A stretch of DNA of 64,000 nt, taken from positions 62,001 through 126,000 of the forward strand of contig JBBQZQ010000003.1 in the NCBI GenBank assembly GCA_038207565.1, written 5' to 3'. Under the pieces are notes generated by a model. That model had not been told where the DNA came from. It saw only the letters and a list, made by a program, of their open reading frames with translations, and made no database searches. The translations under genes were made by a program, and so were the position numbers. This stretch comes from JALZAI01 sp038207565 (GTDB lineage Bacteria; Actinomycetota; Actinomycetes; Mycobacteriales; Jatrophihabitantaceae). Of this stretch, positions 52,711 to 61,455 are shown in pieces; the stretch's first letter is position 1, and the number at the start of each line of letters is the position of its first letter.

Positions 52711-53244
52711 ATGCCCGGAGCCATGCATCGCATGGGCGTCTATCTCGGCCTGGTCGAGGATGAGGACTACGCCGACGGCAGCGACGGGTACGGCCCGAAT
52801 GCACAGGGCGGCGGGCAGCCGTCAGAGCGTGCGGCCGAGCGGAGCCCTGCTCGTCGCGACGAGTTCCCAGACCCGCGCTACACCTCCGAGACCCACCACG
52901 GACGCCCGGTCGACTACCCCGATCCCGATCCGTACTCCAAAGGCGCGGTCGGCTTCACCGAGACGCAGAACTATCAGATCACGGCGTTGCACCCTCGCAC
53001 GTACAACGAGGCGCGGACCATCGGCGAACAGTTCCGCTCGAACACGCCGGTAATCATGAACCTTTCCGATATGGACGACGCCGACGCCAAGCGCCTGGTC
53101 GACTTCGCGGCCGGCCTCACCTTCGGATTGCATGGTCGCCTGGAGCGTGTCACTGCCAAGGTCTTCCTGCTCAGCCCGCACAACGTGACAGTGACTGCGC
53201 AGGACAAGGCGCGCATCGAGAACGGGTTCTTCAACCAGTCGTAG
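52711..53244 (+). CDS. sepF: Cell division protein SepF
   Basis: 177 residues. The N-terminal amphipathic helix MHRMGVYLGLVEDEDYAD binds membrane, a charged proline-rich linker follows (about residues 30-85), and the SepF core runs from QITALHPRTYNEA to the end, with RSNTPVIMNLSDMDDADAKRLVDFAAGLTF as the dimer fold, quoted here only in part. In actinobacteria SepF ties FtsZ to the membrane, a role filled by FtsA elsewhere. Ribosome-binding site GGAGGAA lies 6 bases before the ATG. Confidence 0.94.
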   Translation: MPGAMHRMGVYLGLVEDEDYADGSDGYGPNAQGGGQPSERAAERSPARRDEFPDPRYTSETHHGRPVDYPDPDPYSKGAVGFTETQNYQITALHPRTYNEARTIGEQFRSNTPVIMNLSDMDDADAKRLVDFAAGLTFGLHGRLERVTAKVFLLSPHNVTVTAQDKARIENGFFNQS

Positions 53245-53379
53245 TCGCCCGACAGGGTGAAACGCCGCCGACGGCCTGGCACCATGGAGGTGCCGGGCCG
53301 TCGCGCTGTGCGATCTCGGCAGAACATTCAGAGCAAATGCAGTCGAGCAGATGCAGAAACCGACCGCGGGAGGACAAGT

Positions 53380-53667
53380 ATGTCGCTGTTGTTCGGCGTG
53401 GTGGGTTACGTCCTCTATCTCTATATCGTCGTGATACTCGCCCGAGTTGTCGCCGAGGCCACCCGACAGTTCGCCCGGTCCTGGCGCCCGGTGGGCGTCG
53501 CCGCTGTCGGACTGGAGATGGTCTACGTCGCCACCGATCCGCCGATCAAGGCGCTGCGGCGATTGATCCCGCCGCTGCAGATCGGTGGTGTCCGGTTGGA
53601 CCTGAGCATCATGATTTTGCTGCTGGCTATTCTGGCCCTTTACTGGGTGGTCTCGTCCTACGCCTGA
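53380..53667 (+). CDS. yggT: YggT-family membrane protein
   Basis: 95 residues, two hydrophobic regions (GVVGYVLYLYIVVILARVV and LDLSIMILLLAILALYWVV) around a basic loop with the YVATDPPIKALRRLIPPL motif, the YggT signature. The function is unknown; it is thought to be involved in division or osmotic adaptation. ATG 53380 is chosen for the GGGAGGAC site; the open frame upstream (53257) lacks it. It is ordered sepF, yggT, divIVA as in most actinobacteria. Confidence 0.92.
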   Translation: MSLLFGVVGYVLYLYIVVILARVVAEATRQFARSWRPVGVAAVGLEMVYVATDPPIKALRRLIPPLQIGGVRLDLSIMILLLAILALYWVVSSYA

Positions 53668-53791
53668 CGCGCGTCCTAGGATCGGCCTCGAAGCGAGGGC
53701 CACGGCGTACCGCGGTTGCCCATGTTCCAGTACACATAGCGGCATCCGATTTCAGGGCCGCAGATGCAGACCAGCACAGAGGTGAGATGAA

Positions 53792-54718
53792 ATGCCGCTT
53801 TCCCCGGCCGAAGTTCACAATGTCGCGTTCAAGAAGCCGCCGATAGGCAAGCGGGGGTACGACGAGGAAGAGGTCGACGCCTTCCTCGACGTCGTCGAGG
53901 TCGAGCTGTCACGCCTCATCGAGGAGAACAACGATCTGAAGGGACGCACCGGCGATGGTGCATCCGCCGACGGCTCGTCCACGCCGGTGGCCTCGGACGC
54001 AGGTGGCGCCGTGTCCACCGAACTGGCCTCGACCAGAGACGAGAACCGGCGGCTGCAGAGCCACGTTGCCGAGCTGGAGCGCACCCTTTCCCAGAGCAAG
54101 AACGGCCTGCAGCAGCAGGTCGTACAGCTGCAGCGGCAGCTGAGCCAGACCGAGCAGCAGCTCGCCGAGTCGCGGCAGCAGCTCGAGGATGCCAAGCACG
54201 CGGGTGCGTCGCACAAGGACGGCGCAGCTGCAGGGTCTGACGTGCACGTGCAGGCCGTTCAGGTGCTCGCGCTTGCCCAGCAGACCGCTGACCAGCACCT
54301 GACGCAGACCAAGGCCGAGGCCGAGCGACTGCTCAGCGAGGCAACCAAGAACGCCGAGTCGACAGTCAGCAAGGCGAACACCGAGGCGGAGTCGACCGTC
54401 AGCGAGGCGAAGACCCGGTCGGAGAAGAACCTCGGCGATGCCGAGGCGCGGGCCAAGAAGCTCGACGAGGAGAGCACCTCGCGCGCCACGCGCACCGTGC
54501 AGGACGCCGAGCAGCGCGCCACGACGATCACCGCGCAGCTCGAGCAGCGCAGGGTCGCCCTGGTGCGCAGTGTCGAGGAGCTACGCACGTTCGAGCGCGA
54601 ATATCGCTCCCGGCTCAAGAGCTACCTCGAGTCGCAGCTGCGCGACCTCGATGCGAGCGGCAAGGCCGAGCCTGCCCGAGCGGCCGACCAGCAGGATTCC
54701 AAACTCGCCGACGCGTAG
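53792..54718 (+). CDS. divIVA: DivIVA/Wag31-like polar growth protein
   Basis: 308 residues. The N-terminus PLSPAEVHNVAFKKPPIGKRGYDEEEVDAFL matches the DivIVA lipid-binding domain (given in part), followed by an alanine/glutamine-rich stretch (about 55-75) and a long coiled coil (residues 80-290) rich in Q, E and A heptads. The protein organises polar growth and wall assembly in actinobacteria. The ribosome-binding site is GAGGTGAGATGAA before ATG 53792. The gene is convergent with ileS, with 38 bases between the two stops. Confidence 0.93.
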   Translation: MPLSPAEVHNVAFKKPPIGKRGYDEEEVDAFLDVVEVELSRLIEENNDLKGRTGDGASADGSSTPVASDAGGAVSTELASTRDENRRLQSHVAELERTLSQSKNGLQQQVVQLQRQLSQTEQQLAESRQQLEDAKHAGASHKDGAAAGSDVHVQAVQVLALAQQTADQHLTQTKAEAERLLSEATKNAESTVSKANTEAESTVSEAKTRSEKNLGDAEARAKKLDEESTSRATRTVQDAEQRATTITAQLEQRRVALVRSVEELRTFEREYRSRLKSYLESQLRDLDASGKAEPARAADQQDSKLADA

Positions 54719-54727
54719 CCGAGCTGA

Positions 54728-54769
54728 CATATGCGGCGGCGTCATATGCGGCGGCTTCATATGCGGCGC
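54728..54769. repeat. 15-bp tandem repeat at the ileS 3' end
   Basis: CATATGCGGCGGC(G/T)T is repeated almost three times across the divIVA-ileS junction. The right-most copy contains the ileS stop (TCA at 54757), so the repeat appears to have been built by duplication of the ileS terminus. Confidence 0.85.
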
Positions 54770-57700
54770 AGCCAGACGTGCAGGCCCAGCTCCTCGTCCG
54801 CCGCAGACGCAAGCGTGTCGGCATCGCTCGGCATTCCCTCTGTCAGCATCGTCGCCAGTACCTCGGCCGACAGCTGTTCGGCATGGGTGCGGATCGCATC
54901 GGCCGGGTCCGGTGAACCGCCGACCCGCCACCACAACTCGATGCGGTCGGTGACCTCGAAGCCGGCATTCTTGCGCGCGTCCTGCACGAAGCGGACGATG
55001 TCGCGGATGATTCCGAGCAGGCGCAGCTCGTGCGTCAGCTCCAGATCGAGCGCGACCGTGTCGGCGCCCGCCGACGCGACTGCCCATCCGGACCGGGGCG
55101 TCTCGCCGACGACGACCTCCTCGCCGCTGATCGTCAACGTCTCGCCGTCAACCTCGACCGTCGCGTTCCCGGCGCGGTAGGCCGCGACGAACGACACGGG
55201 GTCGGTGGCGGAGATGGCCGAGGCAACCGTCTGCGTCCGCTTGCCGAAGCGACGCCCCAGCTCGCGGAAGTTGGGCTTCACCGACAGCTCGACCAGTTCG
55301 CCGGTGTCGCCCAGGCTGGCCAGCTCGACCACGTTGAGTTCCTCGCGGGCTTCGTCGCGCAGGTTCACCGGCACGCCCGCCCAACCCGGGGCCGAGATGA
55401 GCGCCTGCGACAACGGTTGACGCGTCTTGACCTTGGACTCGGCGCGGGCTGCGCGTCCCAGCTCGACGAGACGCCGAACCAGCGCGACGTGGGCGCTCAA
55501 CGCACGGTCGATCTTCGTCTCGTCCGCGGTAGGCCAGGTCGCGAGGTGCACCGAATCGCCTGCGCCGGTCGCGGTGAACAGCGCCGACCACACCCGCTCC
55601 GTCACGAAGGGGACGAACGGTGCGAGCAGCCGGGTCAGGATGTCCAGGCACTCGTGCAATGTCGACAACGCAGCCGGGTCCCCGTCCCAGAACCGCCGCC
55701 GAGATCGGCGCACGTACCAGTTGGACAGGTCGTCGATGTAGCCCGACAGTGCCCGACCGGCGCGCGCGGTGTCGAAGTCCTCCAGCGCGACTTCGACCTC
55801 CGCGCTGACCCGGTGCACCTCCGAGAGCGCCCAGCGGTCCAGTTGCGTCGGCTCGCCGGTGTGCCCGACTTCCCATCCGTTCGCGCGTGCATAGAGCGAC
55901 TGGAATGAGGCGATCGACCAGTACGTGCGCAGCACTTTGGACGCGATCTCGTCCAGCACCTTGTGTCCGACCCGGCGTGATGACCACGGCGAACCGGTGC
56001 AGAGCATGAACCAGCGCAGCGCGTCCGCCCCGTGCCGGTCCATCAGCGCGATGGGCTCGAGGATGTTGCCCAGGTGCTTGGACATCTTGCGGCCGTCCTC
56101 GGCGAGGATGTGACCCAGGCACAGAACGGTCTTGTAGGAACTCTGGTCGAACACCAGCGTCCCCACCGCCATCAGTGAGTAGAACCACCCTCGGGTCTGG
56201 TCGATCGCCTCGCAGATGTAGTCGGCCGGGTAGGTGGCCCGGAACAGATCGTTGTTGCGGTGCGGCGCGCCTACCTGTGCGAACGGCATCGAACCCGAGT
56301 CGAACCAGGCGTCGATCACCTGCGGCACGCGACGATACGTCCCCTCCTCGTCGTCGAGGGTGAAGGTGACGTCGTCGACGTAGGGACGGTGCGGGTCCGC
56401 GAGTTCGACGCCGGACAGTTCGTGCAGCTCGGCCAAGGAACCCACGCACACCACGCGCGAGGGGTCGGCGTCGTTACGCCACACAGGAAGCGGCGTACCC
56501 CAGTAGCGGTCGCGCGACAGTGCCCAGTCGATGTTGTTCTGCAGCCAGTCCCCGTAACGCCCGTGCTTGATCCGGTCGGGGTACCAGGTGGTCTTCTCGT
56601 TCTGGGCGAGCAGTTCGTCCTTGCGGGCGGTGGTGCGGACGTACCACGACGGTAGGGCGTAGTACATCAACGGTGTGTGGCAGCGCCAGCAGTGCGGGTA
56701 GCTGTGGGTGTACGGGATGTGGCGGAAAAGCAGTCCGCGCTCGCGCAGATCGCGCACGAGCGCCTCGTCGGCATCTTTGAAGAACGCGCCGCCGACCAGG
56801 GGGAGATCGGCCTCGAAATGGCCGTCCGGTGTGATCGGGTTCAGCACCGGCAGGTCGTATACCTTGCCGACGGCCATGTCGTCGGCGCCGAACGCGGGCG
56901 CCTGGTGCACCAGTCCCGATCCGTCGTCGGTCGTGACGTAGTCGGCGAGCACGACGTAGTTAGCGCCCTCGATCGCAACGAGATCGAACGGACGCTCGTA
57001 GTTCCAACGCTCCATGTCGCGTCCGGACAACGATGCCAAGACCTCGGCGTCCGCACCGAGCACCTTGGTCAGCAGCGCCTCGGCGACGACGAACGTGCCG
57101 GTCTCGTCGCGCGCCACCACGTAGCCGACGTCGGGATTCGCCGCGACGGAGACGTTGGCGACCAGCGTCCACGGCGTCGTCGTCCACACGAGCAGATCGG
57201 CCTGGCCGGCCCACGGCCCGGACGTGACCGGGAAGCGCACGAACACCGACGGATCGGTCACGTCCTCATAGCCCTGGGCAACCTCGTGATCGGACAGGCC
57301 CGTCCCGCAGCGGGGGCAGTACGGCGTGACGCGGTAGTCCTCGACGAGCAGGCCTTTGTCGAAGATCTGCTTGAGCGCCCACCACACCGACTCGACGTAG
57401 TCCGGGCGCATCGTCCAGTACGCGTTCTGGTAATCGGCCCAGTAGCCCATCCGCTCACTCATGCCCTCGAACGCGTCGACGTGGCGCTGCACGTTCTCGC
57501 GGCATTTGGCGTTGAACTCGGCGATGCCGTACGCCTCGATGTCGGGCTTGCCGGTGAACCCGAGCTCCCGCTCGACGGCGAGTTCGACGGGCAGGCCGTG
57601 GCAGTCCCAGCCGGCCATCCGCGGGACGTGGTAGCCCTTCATGGTCTTGAACCGCGGGAAGATGTCCTTGAAGACGCGGGCCTCGACGTGATGGGTACCG

Positions 57701-57867
57701 GGCATTCCGTTCGCCGTCGGCGGGCCTTCATAGAACATCCAGGTGGGTCCGTGCTCGGTCTGCTCGAGGCTGCGTTCGAAGATCTTGGCGGCGCGCCACC
57801 GCCCGATCACCTCGTGGTCCAGCGCGGCGAGATCGATGTGCGCCGGCAGCGGTTCGTAGGCAGTCAC
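54757..57867 (-). CDS. ileS: Isoleucyl-tRNA synthetase (eukaryote-like type)
   Basis: 1036 residues. It charges tRNA-Ile. The HIGH-equivalent is ANGMPGTHHVEARVF (GTHH form, type 2) and the KMSKS motif is DGRKMSKHLGN. CP1 editing blocks include LLVWTTTPWTLVAN and DYVTTDDGSGLVHQAPAFGADD. The zinc-site pair CPRCG near YRVTPYCPRCGTGLSD and CWRCH are present. GTG 57867 is the start because the family begins with VTAYEPLPAHIDL and the T-box ends just before it; the long upstream reading frame is the leader. It should be resistant to mupirocin-like inhibition if it behaves as other type 2 enzymes. Confidence 0.94.
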   Translation of the reverse strand: MTAYEPLPAHIDLAALDHEVIGRWRAAKIFERSLEQTEHGPTWMFYEGPPTANGMPGTHHVEARVFKDIFPRFKTMKGYHVPRMAGWDCHGLPVELAVERELGFTGKPDIEAYGIAEFNAKCRENVQRHVDAFEGMSERMGYWADYQNAYWTMRPDYVESVWWALKQIFDKGLLVEDYRVTPYCPRCGTGLSDHEVAQGYEDVTDPSVFVRFPVTSGPWAGQADLLVWTTTPWTLVANVSVAANPDVGYVVARDETGTFVVAEALLTKVLGADAEVLASLSGRDMERWNYERPFDLVAIEGANYVVLADYVTTDDGSGLVHQAPAFGADDMAVGKVYDLPVLNPITPDGHFEADLPLVGGAFFKDADEALVRDLRERGLLFRHIPYTHSYPHCWRCHTPLMYYALPSWYVRTTARKDELLAQNEKTTWYPDRIKHGRYGDWLQNNIDWALSRDRYWGTPLPVWRNDADPSRVVCVGSLAELHELSGVELADPHRPYVDDVTFTLDDEEGTYRRVPQVIDAWFDSGSMPFAQVGAPHRNNDLFRATYPADYICEAIDQTRGWFYSLMAVGTLVFDQSSYKTVLCLGHILAEDGRKMSKHLGNILEPIALMDRHGADALRWFMLCTGSPWSSRRVGHKVLDEIASKVLRTYWSIASFQSLYARANGWEVGHTGEPTQLDRWALSEVHRVSAEVEVALEDFDTARAGRALSGYIDDLSNWYVRRSRRRFWDGDPAALSTLHECLDILTRLLAPFVPFVTERVWSALFTATGAGDSVHLATWPTADETKIDRALSAHVALVRRLVELGRAARAESKVKTRQPLSQALISAPGWAGVPVNLRDEAREELNVVELASLGDTGELVELSVKPNFRELGRRFGKRTQTVASAISATDPVSFVAAYRAGNATVEVDGETLTISGEEVVVGETPRSGWAVASAGADTVALDLELTHELRLLGIIRDIVRFVQDARKNAGFEVTDRIELWWRVGGSPDPADAIRTHAEQLSAEVLATMLTEGMPSDADTLASAADEELGLHVWLRRI

Positions 57868-58137
57868 CTGCGGTATCCCTTCGAGTCGTGCTCGGACTCG
57901 AGGGACGACACTCTGCATTCCTGACCGGCGAGTGCCGCGGTACCACCCTCGTTGGTCGGCCTGCCTGCTGCCGACCCGCTTCATTCACCCCAGTTCTACT
58001 GGGCGACTCGCCGTGGACGAGCCGCTGTTCTTCCGGTGCTCGGAGGTGATTTCACGCACGGGCCTGGCCGGCCGGGCTCACACCGTCCCCGGTTCGCTCT
58101 GTGGCTGGTGTCCGCAGCTACTCGTCCTCGTCGTCGC
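57868..58137 (-). promoter_or_regulatory. Translational T-box riboswitch (Ile)
   Basis: On the minus strand the T-box bulge AGGGTGGTACCGCGG is at 57935-57949 (plus coordinates), with the UGGU acceptor-pairing bases. A short stem I begins near 58085 and the specifier is ATC (58048-58050, Ile) in the loop sequence GTGAAATCACC. A stable hairpin (TCCCTCGAGTC with GACTCGAAGGGA) takes in the ribosome-binding region just before the GTG, so regulation is likely translational, as in actinobacterial ileS T-boxes with a short stem I. Confidence 0.85.
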
Positions 58138-58143
58138 CGCTCC

Positions 58144-58149
58144 ATCGTA
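58144..58149 (-). promoter_or_regulatory. ileS promoter -10 (TACGAT)
   Basis: TACGAT on the minus strand would start transcription near 58137, 50 bases before the T-box stem I. A -35 box is not clear. Confidence 0.4.
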
Positions 58150-58170
58150 GCGATTAGGCAGCACAGACCC

Positions 58171-58460
58171 GTGAGCACGGGTGCAGACGCAGTGCGGATC
58201 ACGCTCCACGTGCATACCGGTGTCTCGCGTCCCTTCGTGTGCGGACGGTACGACACTTACGCACTGCTCGTCACGGTGGCCGCGCGTCCGGTCGACGGAG
58301 CGGCGAATCGCGCGGTCGAGACGGCATTGGCGGGCGCGTTCGGCGTGGCCGTCCGCGACGTTTCGATCGTCGGCGGGGCGGCTCGCGCACCAAGATCGTG
58401 CTCGTGGACGGCGACGGGCGCGAGCCGCAGGCTCGCCTTGCCGACCTGCTCGGGGAATGA
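58171..58460 (+). pseudogene. DUF167 (YggU) protein, frameshifted
   Basis: Reading from GTG 58171 gives VRITLHVHTG, VAARPVDGAANRAVETAL and VSIVGG, the DUF167 core. At about 58378 the frame changes: the expected end SRTKIVLVDGDGREPQARLAD is read one base off and stops at 58460 with LLGE. One base appears missing in the run GGGGCGG. The product would otherwise be near 95 residues. This may be a real pseudogene, a sequence error or a site of frameshifting. The gene is divergent from the ileS T-box. DUF167 has no clear function. Confidence 0.75.
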
Positions 58461-58499
58461 GCGTGGCGGGGTCGCTGGCGAATCGGCTCACCAGGCCCA

Positions 58500-58505
58500 T
58501 ATAGT
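58500..58505 (+). promoter_or_regulatory. Possible -10 (TATAGT) before the TraR/DksA gene
   Basis: TATAGT at 58500-58505 with a poor -35 (TGGCGA, 18-base spacer) precedes GGAGG (58556-58560) and ATG 58565. Confidence 0.45.
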
Positions 58506-58564
58506 GGGTCGCCTTTGGGCGGGTGGCAGCTGTTGCCGGTCGACAGGGCGTGGGTGGAGGTCGG

Positions 58565-59866
58565 ATGGCTGCCGGAAGTCGACTGGGACGAGCGCTGCGC
58601 AGGGTGAGCGGTGTCGGGTCAGCACACCAGAAGCAAGCTCCCGCAAGTGAGGCCGCAGTGGCGCCGGCCGCGGCGCTGGCCGCGGGGGCGACCTCGGCGA
58701 AGAAGGCGGCTGCGAAGAAGGCGCCGGCGGCCAAGGCGGCTGCGAAGAAGTCGGCTTCGGCCAAGAAGACAGCCGCCGAGAAGGCCCCGGCCAAGAAGGC
58801 GGCTGCGAACACGACCCCGGCGAAGAAGGCGGCTGCGAAGAAGACTGCCCCGGCGGCCAAGGCGACGGCTGCGAAGAAGGCCGCTCCGGCTACGGATGCG
58901 GCTGCGGCTGCGAAGAAGACTGCCCCGGCGGCCAAGGCGACGGCTGCGAAGAAGGCCGCTCCGGCTACGGATGCGGCTGCGAAGAAGACTGCCCCGGCGG
59001 CCAAGGCGACGGCTGCAAAGAAGGCGGTCGCGAAGAAGGCGGCGGCGAAGAAGACTGCTCCGGCCACGAAGGCAGCCGCCGAGAAGGCCCCGGCCAGCAA
59101 GGCGACCGCGAAGGCTGCTCCGGCGGCCAAGGAGGCTGCTACGAAGGCCGCTCCCGCCAAGAAGGCCGCGGCGAAGGCTAGCGCCACGAAATCCAGCGCC
59201 GAGAAGTCGCCTACCACGCAGGCCACGAAGGCGACCGCCAAGAAGGCCGGCCCCGCCAAGAAGGCCGGCCCGGCCAAGAAGGCCGCGAAGAAGACGGACG
59301 CGGCCACGACGGCAACCGCGAATGCGACGGCAGCGCCGGTGACCGAGGCGGTCACGGCCGACGCGACGCCGGACTCCCCGGCCGAGCTGGCCCCCATCGC
59401 TGCGGCCATCGAGGCGGATCTTCCGTCCCAGCGCACCGATCCGCAGCAGCGGCTGTCCGCACCGGCACCCGCCGTCAACCCCAGTGCCATCCCCCAGGGC
59501 TCGGAGTGGACGAAGGCCGAGCTCGCGGTAGTTCGCACAGACCTCGTCGCTGAACTCGCGGAGATGCAGCTTGCCTATGAGGTGTCGATCCGCGACCTCA
59601 ACGATCTGCAGCAGTCGGGCACTGACGGTGCGGGCGACGACCAGGCCGACGCCGGGAGCAAGACATTCGAGCGCGAGCAGGAGCAGTCGATCGCGGCAAA
59701 TCGGTTGGACCTCATGACGCAGACTCAGCACGCGATCGAGCGCATCGACAGGGGCACCTACGGCTTCTGCGAAAGCTGTGGCAGGCCGATCCCGAAGGCG
59801 CGGCTCAAGGCGTTCCCAGCAGCGACACTCGATGTCGCGTGCAAGCAACGCGAGGAGCGTCGCTGA
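58565..59866 (+). CDS. TraR/DksA-type zinc-finger protein with long Lys/Ala-rich N-terminal domain
   Basis: 433 residues. Residues 30-275 are almost entirely Ala, Lys, Pro, Thr (PAKKA-type repeats), like a histone H1 tail; DNA copies of one 60-70 bp unit make residues about 90-155. The C-terminal part is DksA-like: a coiled coil (VAELAEMQLAYEVSIRDLN) and a zinc finger GFCESCGRPIPKARL (Cys402, Cys405) ending LDVACKQ. The expected third ligand is Asp423 in place of Cys; Cys426 is kept. A nucleoid-associated or RNA-polymerase-binding role is likely. ATG 58565 has GGAGGTCGG upstream; the longer open frame is rejected. Confidence 0.88.
   Translation: MAAGSRLGRALRRVSGVGSAHQKQAPASEAAVAPAAALAAGATSAKKAAAKKAPAAKAAAKKSASAKKTAAEKAPAKKAAANTTPAKKAAAKKTAPAAKATAAKKAAPATDAAAAAKKTAPAAKATAAKKAAPATDAAAKKTAPAAKATAAKKAVAKKAAAKKTAPATKAAAEKAPASKATAKAAPAAKEAATKAAPAKKAAAKASATKSSAEKSPTTQATKATAKKAGPAKKAGPAKKAAKKTDAATTATANATAAPVTEAVTADATPDSPAELAPIAAAIEADLPSQRTDPQQRLSAPAPAVNPSAIPQGSEWTKAELAVVRTDLVAELAEMQLAYEVSIRDLNDLQQSGTDGAGDDQADAGSKTFEREQEQSIAANRLDLMTQTQHAIERIDRGTYGFCESCGRPIPKARLKAFPAATLDVACKQREERR
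58836..59025 (+). repeat. Internal tandem repeat encoding AAKKTAPAAKATAAKKAA units
   Basis: Nearly identical 66-72-bp units (two full and one partial copy) encode KKTAPAAKATAAKKA-type peptides in the N-terminal tail. The copies keep the reading frame, so length variation is tolerated. Confidence 0.85.
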
Positions 59867-59969
59867 TCCTGGTAGCGGTCGGGCGGCTGCGAATCCAACC
59901 GATTCGCGACGAGCGACCCGGTGCAGCGGCGCTCTGCGGCGCCGGGACCAGCGCCGGGACACTGGTGAC

Positions 59970-60515
59970 ATGACCCCGACCGAGGACGAGGCGCCGGCGG
60001 CGGTGTCCGGCGGGCCTCGCCGTATCGCGCTGTTCGCCGTCGTCGCCGCCCTGGCCTTGAGCGTTGACGTGCTGTCAAAGGTGCTGGTGGTGGCGCGGCT
60101 CGGCGACCACGAACCCGTGCGGCTGCTCGGCGGCGCCCTCTACCTCGACGAGGCGCGCAACTCCGGGGCCGCCTTCTCGCTCGGCACCGGCTTCACGATC
60201 GTGCTGACGCTGGTCGCCCTCGCGGTGGTGGCGGTGATCCTGCGCACCGCCCGGCGGATGCGGTCGGTCGGGTGGGCGGTCTCGCTCGGCCTCGTGCTCG
60301 GTGGCGCGCTCGGCAACCTGGTCGATCGCATCTTCCGCGCTCCCGGTGTCGGCCGCGGGCACGTCGTGGACTGGATCAGCGTGTTTGGGCCGAACGGCGC
60401 ACGCTGGCCGATTTTCAACGTCGCCGACTCGGCCATCGTGTGCGGGGCGATTCTGGCCGGCGTGCTCAGCGTGCGTGGCGTCGAACTCGACGGCGGGAAG
60501 CGTGACCGTGGCTGA
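59970..60515 (+). CDS. lspA: Lipoprotein signal peptidase
   Basis: 181 residues with four membrane helices. It cleaves lipoprotein signal peptides. The catalytic aspartates lie in the conserved segments GNLVDRIFR and FNVADSAIVC; YLDEARNSGAAFSLG is the N-terminal family block (NxGAAF). The ATG at 59970 is used instead of the upstream open frame at 59778. It lies 103 bases after the TraR/DksA stop and is coupled to rluD by an 8-base overlap. The order TraR/DksA, lspA, rluD is common in actinobacteria. Confidence 0.95.
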   Translation: MTPTEDEAPAAVSGGPRRIALFAVVAALALSVDVLSKVLVVARLGDHEPVRLLGGALYLDEARNSGAAFSLGTGFTIVLTLVALAVVAVILRTARRMRSVGWAVSLGLVLGGALGNLVDRIFRAPGVGRGHVVDWISVFGPNGARWPIFNVADSAIVCGAILAGVLSVRGVELDGGKRDRG

Positions 60516-61434
60516 CAGCAGACTGTTGCCCGTCCCCGACGGCCTCGACGGGTTACGTCTGGACGTCGCCATCTCGCGGCTGCTCGGATTCTCGCGCACC
60601 GTCGCGGCGGAGCTCATCGACGGCGGTCATGTGAGCATCGACGGCGCGAGCGCCGCCCGCAGTGTCAAGGTGCACGGCGGTTCGTTGCTCGAGGTGACGA
60701 TGCCCGAGCCCGAAGCTCCGGCCGCGCCGCCGCAGCCGGTGGACGGCCTCGTCGTGTTGTACGACGACGACGATCTGCTCGTCGTGGACAAGCCCGTCGG
60801 CGTCGCCGCGCACCCCAGTCCCGGCTGGAGCGGCCCCACCGTCGTCCAGGGACTCGCCGCCATGGGATACCGGCTGAGCACGTCCGGCGCGGCCGAACGC
60901 CAGGGCGTCGTGCACCGCCTGGACGCCGGGACGACCGGCGCGATGGTCGTCGCCAAGAGCGAGCACGCATACTCGGTGCTCAAGCGTGCGTTCAAGGCGC
61001 GGACGGTGGACAAGCGCTACGCCGCGCTGGTCCAGGGCCATCCCGACCCGACCCGGGGGACCATCGACGCGCCGATCGACCGGCACCCGTCCGCGGATTA
61101 CAAGTTCGCCGTCGTGTCCGGCGGACGGCCGAGCATCACGCACTACGAGACCGAGGAGGCCTTCCGCGCGGCGTCACTACTCGACGTGCACCTCGAGACG
61201 GGACGCACCCACCAGATTCGCGTGCACATGGCCGCCATCAGGCACCCCTGTGTGGGTGATCTCACCTACGGTGCCGACCCGGTGTTGGCGCGCCGACTCG
61301 GCCTCTCGCGGCAATGGCTGCACGCCCGCGCGCTCGGTTTCGAGCACCCGTCCACCGGGGATTGGCTCGGGGTCAACTCGCCGTTCCCTGACGACCTGCG
61401 CCACGCCCTCGACGTACTCCGTGCCGAATCCTGA
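60508..61434 (+). CDS. 23S rRNA pseudouridine synthase RluD-like
   Basis: 308 residues. It isomerises uridines of 23S rRNA. Residues 1-80 are an S4-like domain (LRLDVAISRLLGFSRTVAAELIDGGHV); LLVVDKPVGVAAHPSPGW, the catalytic HRLDAGTTGAMVVAKSEHAY (Asp of HRLD) and TGRTHQIRVHMAAIRHP are RluA/RluD blocks. GTG 60508 is preferred over GTG 60502 because GGGAAG is then 8 bases upstream. It overlaps lspA by 8 bases. RluD is inferred from neighbourhood; RluC is not excluded. Confidence 0.92.
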   Translation: MADSRLLPVPDGLDGLRLDVAISRLLGFSRTVAAELIDGGHVSIDGASAARSVKVHGGSLLEVTMPEPEAPAAPPQPVDGLVVLYDDDDLLVVDKPVGVAAHPSPGWSGPTVVQGLAAMGYRLSTSGAAERQGVVHRLDAGTTGAMVVAKSEHAYSVLKRAFKARTVDKRYAALVQGHPDPTRGTIDAPIDRHPSADYKFAVVSGGRPSITHYETEEAFRAASLLDVHLETGRTHQIRVHMAAIRHPCVGDLTYGADPVLARRLGLSRQWLHARALGFEHPSTGDWLGVNSPFPDDLRHALDVLRAES

Positions 61435-61455
61435 CCGCATGGTAGGACGGCAGCT

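Noticed and set aside
58836..59025. CRISPR-like or satellite array
   Set aside because: The repeats are in-frame coding units of a Lys/Ala tail with no spacers.
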